Part shown: piece after piece, positions 58,994 to 64,000 of the stretch
How positions within the stretch are numbered: position 1 is the stretch's first letter
Layout of the letters: each line of letters starts with the position of its first letter
Origin: Frankia umida
GTDB taxonomy: Bacteria; Actinomycetota; Actinomycetes; Frankiales; Frankiaceae
DNA: 64,000 nt
Assembly (NCBI RefSeq): GCF_023242945.1
Contig: NZ_JALKFT010000026.1
Coordinates: 10,255 to 74,254 of the forward strand
Direction of reading: 5' to 3'
The notes under the pieces: generated by a model
The model's input: the letters and a program-made list of their open reading frames with translations, nothing else
The model's database searches: none
What the model was told of the DNA's origin: nothing
Program-made: the position numbers and the translations under genes

Positions 58994-59536
58994 GTGGTCG
59001 CAATATCCCCGACAGCTCGTGAGCTGTCGTCAACCCCGTCATCGTTCGCGGTGCCGGGCAAACTGGCGGTCCTCGCCTGTCCGCCAGCGCTGTGTCCACA
59101 TCTCGAGTTCGGCGTGTCCACAGTGCTGTCCGCGGCCGTGTCGTTGACCTGGACGGCACAGCCCGGTTCACCGGGGTTCCTGTTCGCCGGGCTGGAGTGG
59201 CGGGGCTCCCCGGGGACCGCGGGCCGGGTCGCCGCGAACCTGCGCCGGCTCGGGCACGTCACGTTCGAGACCGTGGAGGGCCCCTCCTCGGGCTGCGACG
59301 CCGAGCGCTACTCCTACACCCCGGAGCTGGGCCTGCACCGGGCCGCCATCGCGGCCAACGGTGACGTCGTGGTCGGTGAGGCAGCCCTGCGGGCGCTGCT
59401 CGAACGCGGCGAAGCCCGGGAGACCCTGGCCCGCGGACTGCACCGCCTGCTCGGTACCGCATGGGACGACGTGCTCGAACCACTGCGCCGCGGGGCACAC
59501 GGAGCGCCCATCACCTGGCTGCGGCGCACCGGCTGA
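58994..59536 (+). CDS. DUF3145 domain protein
   Basis: 180 residues. The block GKLAVLACPPALCPHLEFGVS, then SLTWTAQPGSPGFLFAGLEWRGSPGTAGRVAANLRRL and RYSYTPELGLHRAAIAANGDVVVGEAALRALL, matches DUF3145, an actinobacterial family of unknown function. GTG 58994 is chosen because GGAGG at 58982-58986 sits seven bases before it; the frame is open from 58883 but upstream residues are not conserved-looking. Confidence 0.87.
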   Translation: MVAISPTARELSSTPSSFAVPGKLAVLACPPALCPHLEFGVSTVLSAAVSLTWTAQPGSPGFLFAGLEWRGSPGTAGRVAANLRRLGHVTFETVEGPSSGCDAERYSYTPELGLHRAAIAANGDVVVGEAALRALLERGEARETLARGLHRLLGTAWDDVLEPLRRGAHGAPITWLRRTG

Positions 59537-59751
59537 CACTGTCTGCGGGGAGCGGCCACACCCCCGCTGACCTGCGCTCCGTCAGGATGACGCCGCCTGT
59601 GGGCGAGGTTCGTCGCGCAGCGACGCAGGCCGCGTTCCGGCGTGTGGCCAAGGCCACATACGGGTAGCGCGGGTCTGACGGGCACATACCCCGGCGGTTA
59701 TGCGTTGAGGCTTGCGCACGACCACGAACAACCATTTTGGGAGTTACCTCA

Positions 59752-60045
59752 GTGGCCACCGATTACGACACCCCGCGTACGACCGACATAGAGGACGCAT
59801 CGGAGCAGAGTTTGGAGGCACTCAAGGCCCGTCGTGCCGACGCGGCCGCGGATCTGGGCGATGAAGCCGACCCGTTCGAGGCGGAACTCGGACTGCCCGG
59901 CGCCGACCTGGCAGGCGAAGAACTGAACCTGCGCGTCCTGCCCCGGCAGGCCGACGAGTTCACCTGCACACAGTGCTACCTCGTGCACCACCGCAGTCAG
60001 CTGTTCGACGAGCGTCGGATGGTCTGCCGGGACTGCGCGGCCTGA
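59752..60045 (+). CDS. DUF4193 domain protein (small zinc-binding type)
   Basis: 97 residues. VATDYDTPRTTDIEDASEQSLEALKARRADA starts an acidic region, followed by EELNLRVLPRQADEFTCTQCYLVHHRSQL and MVCRDCAA. Two CxxC pairs at the C-terminus suggest a zinc ribbon. The family is almost universal in actinobacteria, of unknown function. GTG 59752 follows GGGAG. Confidence 0.92.
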   Translation: MATDYDTPRTTDIEDASEQSLEALKARRADAAADLGDEADPFEAELGLPGADLAGEELNLRVLPRQADEFTCTQCYLVHHRSQLFDERRMVCRDCAA

Positions 60046-60148
60046 TCCTCGACCAGGTGCACGGCGGTCAGCCGACCGTTGCCGGCGTGGCCCGCAGTCC
60101 GCACGGCCTGTCCACCGTGTGGCCTGCCGACCACCCGGGCGGGTGCGC

Positions 60149-60742
60149 TCACCCGCCGACCAGGACGCCAGCCTCGCGCATGGCGTCCACGGCCCGGTCA
60201 TCGTCGCCGGGGTGCAGGTTCACGAACCGGGTGAGCGCCAGGGGCAGCACCACCGTCAGACCCTGAGCCCGGGCATCCAGTGCGCTGGCCCGCACACAGT
60301 GATCGCCAGCCAGGCCGACCACGACGAGAGTGGTGATCCCCAGCTGCCCAAGCCGCTCGCCCAGCAACGTCGCCCGGCGGACCCCCGAGCGTGGATCCCG
60401 CACCGAGAACGCCGAGTACCCGTCGGCCCCATCGACACCTTTGCGGATCACCTCGCCGTCGACGACCAGATCCGGGTGGAAGGCTGCGCCACGGCTGCCC
60501 GCGACGCAGTGCGGCGGCCAGACGCCGCCGCCGGTGACGAAGTGCGGTGTCTCGGCGGGATGCCAGTCCTGGCTGTAGAAGACCGGCGAGCCGGCGGCTC
60601 GGGCGGCTGCCACCTGCGCGTTTATCCCCGCGATGACCTGTTCGCCGTCGGCGACGTACAGACTGCCCGCGGGATCGGCGAAGTCGTTCTGCACGTCCAC
60701 CACCAGCAGCCCGACCCGCGGTCCGTAGCCCACGCCCGGCAT
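60149..60742 (-). CDS. pncA: Nicotinamidase (isochorismatase-like hydrolase)
   Basis: 197 residues; hydrolyses nicotinamide to nicotinate for NAD salvage. Catalytic triad visible: Asp16 in LLVVDVQNDFAD, Lys101 in VIRKGVDG, Cys149 in GLAGDHCVRASA. Metal-site residues are in YSQDWHP and FVTGG. ATG 60742. Divergent from DUF3097 and convergent with DUF4193. Confidence 0.94.
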   Translation of the reverse strand: MPGVGYGPRVGLLVVDVQNDFADPAGSLYVADGEQVIAGINAQVAAARAAGSPVFYSQDWHPAETPHFVTGGGVWPPHCVAGSRGAAFHPDLVVDGEVIRKGVDGADGYSAFSVRDPRSGVRRATLLGERLGQLGITTLVVVGLAGDHCVRASALDARAQGLTVVLPLALTRFVNLHPGDDDRAVDAMREAGVLVGG

Positions 60743-60901
60743 CAGGGCCCACCTCTCTTCGCTCGGGTCGGCGTGTGCCGACCCGTCACGCTGACCGACC
60801 GATCGTTCACCCCCGATCGGCAGTGTCCCGCCGGGAGCCGGAGCCGTCGAGGGGAAAGTGGGCCTGTCGTGGGAAATGTCGCCTCGGGTTGATATGTCCC
60901 C

Positions 60902-60922
60902 GCGTGTCGTATCCCGACACGC
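60902..60922. promoter_or_regulatory. Operator-like inverted repeat upstream of DUF3097
   Basis: GCGTGTCG-TATCC-CGACACGC, perfect 8-bp arms with a 5-bp centre, 50 bp upstream of the DUF3097 start and in the gap shared with pncA. Confidence 0.45.
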
Positions 60923-60972
60923 CAGGGCGGATATCCCTGATCATGGCCGGCTCGCGGCTTAGGTTCGGCCCC

Positions 60973-61782
60973 ATGCGCAGCCGTGACTACGGTCGGGACG
61001 TCCTGGCGCCCGCCGCCCGCCCCCGTCCGCCCGTCGTCCCCGAGGTCGAGCTGGAGCGGGACCTGGTCGTCGAGGAGCTCGCGACCGGGTTCTGCGGCGC
61101 CGTGGTCGGGAGTGAGGCCGGCGGGGTGACGCTGGAGGACCGTCATGGCGCGCGCCGGGTGTTCCCGCTCGAGTCGGGCGGGTTTCTGCTCGAGGGGCGT
61201 CGGGTCACGCTGGTGCGTCCACGCCGGTCGGGCCCGGCCGCACCCACGCGGACGGCGTCCGGCTCCGTGGCGGTCGCCGGGCAACGGGCTCGCGTCGCCC
61301 GGGCCAGCCGCATCTACGTGGAAGGACTGCACGACGCGGCGTTGGTCGAACGGGTCTGGGGTGACGACCTGCGGATCGAGGGCGTCGTGGTGGAAAGCCT
61401 CGACGGCGTCGACGACCTGCCCGGGGTGGTCGACACCTTCCGCCCCGGGCCTGGCCGGCGGCTGGGGGTGCTGGTCGACCATCTGGTCGCCGGCAGCAAG
61501 GAGAGCCGGATCGCCGCGGCGGTGGCCGGCGAGCACGTCCTGGTCACCGGGCATCCCTACATCGACATCTGGCAGGCGGTGAAGCCGGCGTCGGTGGGTA
61601 TCCCCGCCTGGCCCACCGTGCTGCGGGGGCAGCCCTGGAAGGAAGGGGTGTGCCAGGCGCTGGGAGTCGGTGATCCCACCGACATGTGGCGGCGGGTGCT
61701 GGCCAGTGTGGACAGCTACGCCGACCTCGAGGTCGGCCTGCTCGGCGCGGTGGAACACCTGATCGACTTCGTCACCGCCTGA
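60973..61782 (+). CDS. DUF3097 domain protein
   Basis: 269 residues. MRSRDYGRDVLAPAARPRPP, then DLVVEELATGFCGAVVG, RIYVEGLHDAALVERVWGDDL, LGVLVDHLVAGSKESRIAAA, GHPYIDIWQAVKPASVGI, and GLLGAVEHLIDFVTA. The DVLAP start and the EGLHDAALVE/HPYIDIWQ blocks define DUF3097; the middle resembles a Toprim-like fold (EGxxD, then DHL), so a nucleic-acid role is possible but unproven. ATG 60973 is preferred; ATG 60943 is an alternative. Confidence 0.88.
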   Translation: MRSRDYGRDVLAPAARPRPPVVPEVELERDLVVEELATGFCGAVVGSEAGGVTLEDRHGARRVFPLESGGFLLEGRRVTLVRPRRSGPAAPTRTASGSVAVAGQRARVARASRIYVEGLHDAALVERVWGDDLRIEGVVVESLDGVDDLPGVVDTFRPGPGRRLGVLVDHLVAGSKESRIAAAVAGEHVLVTGHPYIDIWQAVKPASVGIPAWPTVLRGQPWKEGVCQALGVGDPTDMWRRVLASVDSYADLEVGLLGAVEHLIDFVTA

Positions 61783-61942
61783 CATGGTGCGGACGCGGAC
61801 GGAATCCGGGTGGGGGAGTGGCGGGGGTGCGCCGCGGCGATGGTGGGCCGGAGCGTCGCATACGGTGAACTGGGCGGCCTGACACCCCCGCGGTGCGCGG
61901 CTGGGCACTGGTCGCCGTTCTTCGATGTCGATCAGGAGGCCG

Positions 61943-62863
61943 ATGTCGGTCCGGGAACCGAGCATGATCGGGACATCGTCGGCGTTGATCGGGGACCGGT
62001 GGTCGAACCACGGGTCGGGACGCTGGCCGCCGGTGGTGGTCTGGGCGTCCGGCGCGGTCCTTGTGATCATCTTCGCGTTGGCCGCCGGGTTCGGACTGCG
62101 TACCCTGCTCGGCGACGGGGACGCACCGGGCGGTGCCGGGCCGGGTGGCGGTGCGGACGTGGCGCCGGCGACCTCCCTCGCCGGCCAGGTGATCGTGCTG
62201 GACGCGGGGCACAACGGCGGTAACGGCGCGGCGCCCGCGGCCATCGGCCGGCAGGTCCCGGCCGGCGGCATCAGCAAGGAATGCGACACCGTCGGCGCGC
62301 AGACCGATGCCGGCTATCCCGAACACGCCTTCACCTTCGACCTCGCCGAGCGGACGGCACGGCTCCTACGGGCCCGGGGTGCCACGGTCCGCCTGACCCG
62401 GACGGCGGACACGGGGGTCGGCCCCTGCATCGACGAGCGGGCGCGGATCGGCAACGATCTCGGGGCGGACGCGGTGGTGTCCATCCACGCCGACGGCGGG
62501 CCGGCCAGCGGACGGGGGTTTCACGTGATCGCGCCGGCACTGAGCCCCGACCGGGCGAACGCGGCGATCCTCGCCCCGTCCACCAGGCTGGCGACCACCC
62601 TGCGCACCACGTTCGGCCGGGCCACCGGTGAGCCACTGGCGGACTACCTGGGCCAGCAGGGGATGACCATCCGCTCCGACCTCGGCGGGCTGAACCTCTC
62701 CCGGGTGCCGAAGGTCTTCCTCGAATGCGGCAACATGCGCAATCCGACCGACGCCGCCGAACTGGTCGACCCGGCGTGGCGAGCCCGGGCCGCGACCGGT
62801 CTCGCCGACGGCATCTCGTCGTTCCTGGGCATACCGCCGGCATCACCGACACCGCGTCGCTAG
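61943..62863 (+). CDS. N-acetylmuramoyl-L-alanine amidase (Amidase_3, Rv3717-like)
   Basis: 306 residues; cleaves the amide bond between muramic acid and the stem peptide of the cell wall. One membrane/signal helix (VVVWASGAVLVIIFALAAGFGL) then a zinc amidase: VIVLDAGHNGGNG (His ligand), PEHAFTFDLAERTARLLRARGATVRLTR (Glu ligand), DAVVSIHADGG (His ligand), and the catalytic Glu in PKVFLECGNMRNPTDA. The CDTVG and GPCID cysteines may form the disulfide seen in mycobacterial homologues (inference). ATG 61943 has AGGAGG just upstream; ATG 61925 is the alternative. Confidence 0.92.
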   Translation: MSVREPSMIGTSSALIGDRWSNHGSGRWPPVVVWASGAVLVIIFALAAGFGLRTLLGDGDAPGGAGPGGGADVAPATSLAGQVIVLDAGHNGGNGAAPAAIGRQVPAGGISKECDTVGAQTDAGYPEHAFTFDLAERTARLLRARGATVRLTRTADTGVGPCIDERARIGNDLGADAVVSIHADGGPASGRGFHVIAPALSPDRANAAILAPSTRLATTLRTTFGRATGEPLADYLGQQGMTIRSDLGGLNLSRVPKVFLECGNMRNPTDAAELVDPAWRARAATGLADGISSFLGIPPASPTPRR

Positions 62864-62922
62864 GTCGACCCCTGACCGCCGCTGCCCCTGGACCCGCATC
62901 CGCGAGAAACCGTCCGCTGTGC

Positions 62923-62955
<33 letters not shown>

Positions 62956-63014
62956 TGCAGGGCCGCGGCCCCGTGGGCGTCCCGTCCTGGGTCGTATCAG
63001 GCCTGGAAACAGCG

Positions 63015-63040
63015 ACGGCCACTCCGCGTGGAGTGGCCGT
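63015..63040 (-). terminator. Terminator of the tRNA operon
   Basis: Perfect 11-bp stem with a 4-nt loop (63015-63025 pairs with 63030-63040), 30 bp beyond the end of tRNA-Val on the minus strand and followed by a short T-rich CTGTTTCC. The best intrinsic terminator in the window. Confidence 0.8.
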
Positions 63041-63069
63041 TCGTGCAAGAGGGATCTACGATCCCGGGG

Positions 63070-63141
63070 TGGGCGATACTGGGATTGAACCAGTGACCTC
63101 TACCGTGTCAAGGTAGCGCTCTCCCACTGAGCTAATCGCCC
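63070..63141 (-). tRNA. tRNA-Val (anticodon GAC)
   Basis: 72 nt. Acceptor GGGCGAT pairs with ATCGCCC, D-loop TAGCTCAGTGGGAGAGC, anticodon stem TACCT/AGGTA-type with loop TTGACAC giving GAC, and T-arm CTGGTTCAATCCCAG. CCA is not encoded. Last of three tRNAs in the cluster. Confidence 0.96.
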
Positions 63142-63153
63142 GCGATGGACCAG

Positions 63154-63225
63154 AGGCGGAGGCGGGAATCGAACCCGCGTACAGGGCTTTGCAGGCCCTT
63201 GCCTAAGCCACTCGGCCACTCCGCC
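63154..63225 (-). tRNA. tRNA-Cys (anticodon GCA)
   Basis: 72 nt. Acceptor GGCGGAG with CTCCGCC and discriminator T, anticodon stem GGGCC/AGCCC-type with loop CTGCAAA (anticodon GCA), and T-arm GCGGGTTCGAATCCCGC. CCA is not encoded. Confidence 0.96.
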
Positions 63226-63267
63226 GCGGTGGGTGCGGCTGCAACGGACCTCAAACCTCTACTTCCG

Positions 63268-63340
63268 AGCGGACGACGGGATTCGAACCCGCGACCCTCA
63301 CCTTGGCAAGGTGATGCTCTACCAACTGAGCCACGTCCGC
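63268..63340 (-). tRNA. tRNA-Gly (anticodon GCC)
   Basis: 73 nt. Acceptor GCGGACG with CGTCCGC and discriminator T, D-arm GGCTCAGTTGGTAGAGC, anticodon stem CACCT/AGGTG with loop TGCCA (anticodon GCC), and T-arm CGGGTTCGAATCCCG. First of the cluster; TAGAGT about 30 bp upstream on the minus strand may be the -10 box. Confidence 0.96.
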
Positions 63341-63477
63341 ATCGCACCTGCCCTGTTCGGCGGTGCAGGTAGAACTCTAGCGGACGAAGGGGCCTCACGT
63401 CGAATGGCCCGCCGGGCGTCGCGGAGATGTTGAGCTGGGTCAAGGCGTCCCACGTGAACATCCGGTTTCGCCCACGG

Positions 63478-63572
63478 CCAGGACACCAGGTCAGGTGTCC
63501 TGGGTGGCGACGGGGTCGGGGCGGCCCAGCCGGCGTCCGCGGGCCCTGGCCGGCGCGGGGCCCGCGGACGCC
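63478..63572. other. Two strong tandem hairpins in a gene-free gap
   Basis: Hairpin 1: 10-bp arms 63478-63487 and 63494-63503 with a 6-nt loop. Hairpin 2: 15-bp perfect arms 63532-63546 and 63558-63572 with an 11-nt loop. They lie in the 321-bp gap between the tRNA cluster and the pabB-like gene. They could be terminators, a small RNA, or a structured leader. Confidence 0.5.
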
Positions 63573-63661
63573 GAGGTACCCGGATGGGCCGGTCGGAGGC
63601 GGACCGAGCGCAGGGATGCGTGCTGCGGCGTCACCTGGCGGTGACGGTTAGGGTGAGCGGC

Positions 63662-64000
63662 GTGAGCCGGGCGAACACGGGCGTTCCGGGGCGCAGGTCC
63701 CACACGGGGGCAGCGGCGCGGGTCAGACCACGCCCACCCGGATCGTTCCTGCTCGCCGGCGGGCGACTCGCCACCGGCGTACTCGAGGTCACCGACGACC
63801 CGGCGGTGCTGGATCGCGGGGGCTTCTGGGCCGTCGCGATGGACTTCGAGGGCGCGTTGCGCTGCGTCCGCTTCGCGGACGTGCGGCCCGCGCCGCGCCG
63901 GGGGGGGGGGGGGGGGGGGCCCCCCCCCGCCGCGGCGACTCGGGGGCTCAGCGCGGTCATTCGGCTCTCGCGCACGGACAGTGAGCGACACGGGAGCCGT
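63662..64000 (+). CDS. pabB: Para-aminobenzoate/anthranilate synthase component I-like protein, 5' part
   Basis: Open from GTG 63662 to the window end (113 codons). SFLLAGGRLATGVLEVTDDP, then AVLDRGGFWAVAMDFEGALR and CVRFADVRPAPRR, match the N-terminal region of actinobacterial aminodeoxychorismate synthase component I, which makes aminodeoxychorismate for folate. The chorismate-binding catalytic domain is beyond the window. After the G20C9 run (63900-63928) the frame stays open, but the residues that follow (AAATRGLSAVIRLSRT) do not look like the expected continuation, so the gene may be disrupted or mis-assembled there. Confidence 0.7.
   Translation, partial: MSRANTGVPGRRSHTGAAARVRPRPPGSFLLAGGRLATGVLEVTDDPAVLDRGGFWAVAMDFEGALRCVRFADVRPAPRRGGGGGGPPPAAATRGLSAVIRLSRTDSERHGSR
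63900..63928. repeat. G20C9 homopolymer run
   Basis: Twenty G followed by nine C, inside the pabB-like frame. It could fold on itself or be a sequencing/assembly artefact. Both runs keep the reading frame. Confidence 0.9.

Noticed and set aside
63070..63340. tRNA cluster as an integrated-element attachment site
   Set aside because: No integrase and no duplicated tRNA 3' end was seen in the window.

Overview
The window is very GC-rich, densely packed, and uses many GTG starts. Its conserved blocks are typical of actinobacteria: dut-DUF3710-OB fold-DUF3159-trkA-trkA-permease-TRAM methyltransferase-dxs; fadB-fadA-rnd-DUF3000-hemE-hemG-hemQ; DUF3145, DUF4193 and DUF3097. Protein style and gene order fit a Frankia-like member of the Actinomycetota best. 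The genus is an inference; the phylum is secure.

Layout. 1-2.6 kb: the 3' end of valS, an ECF41/SigJ-type sigma factor and a gamma-carbonic anhydrase. 2.6-15 kb: nucleotide, potassium and isoprenoid housekeeping (dut, two TrkA-type regulators divergent from a KimA/APC-type permease, a TRAM RNA methyltransferase, dxs), then a flippase-like membrane protein. 15-21.7 kb: a variable stretch with a proline-rich membrane-anchored protein, a TetR-MFS efflux pair with two matching operators, a decayed hipBA toxin-antitoxin locus and a ferric-reductase-like oxidoreductase. 21.7-33 kb: beta-oxidation (fadB, fadA), RNase D, and a haem block (hemE, FAD-dependent porphyrinogen oxidase, hemQ) that implies the coproporphyrin-dependent route. 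33-41 kb: a polyprenyl glycosylphosphotransferase beside sulfate activation genes (an APS kinase fused to a long, apparently non-catalytic N-terminal region, cysQ, cysD, cysN).

41-57 kb: the most unusual part. The trehalose-from-glycogen genes treX and treY lie at 52.5-57.3 kb and treZ at 44.7-46.5 kb. Between them sit a peroxiredoxin and a three-gene module: a WXG100-like small protein, a coiled-coil protein, and an FtsK/SpoIIIE ATPase with no evident membrane anchor. On the other side of treZ lies a second pair: a WEG-motif small protein translationally coupled to a 752-residue protein of unknown function. No EccB, EccD, EccE or mycosin is present, so this resembles a reduced or non-canonical type VII secretion-like system and is the best candidate for something undescribed.

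57-64 kb: NfeD plus an SPFH protein, several conserved actinobacterial proteins of unknown function, nicotinamidase, a cell-wall amidase, three tRNA genes (Gly-GCC, Cys-GCA, Val-GAC) transcribed leftwards to a strong hairpin, and the 5' end of a pabB-like gene. That gene is interrupted by a G20C9 run that may be an assembly artefact.

All assignments come from reading the sequence. No database search was run.
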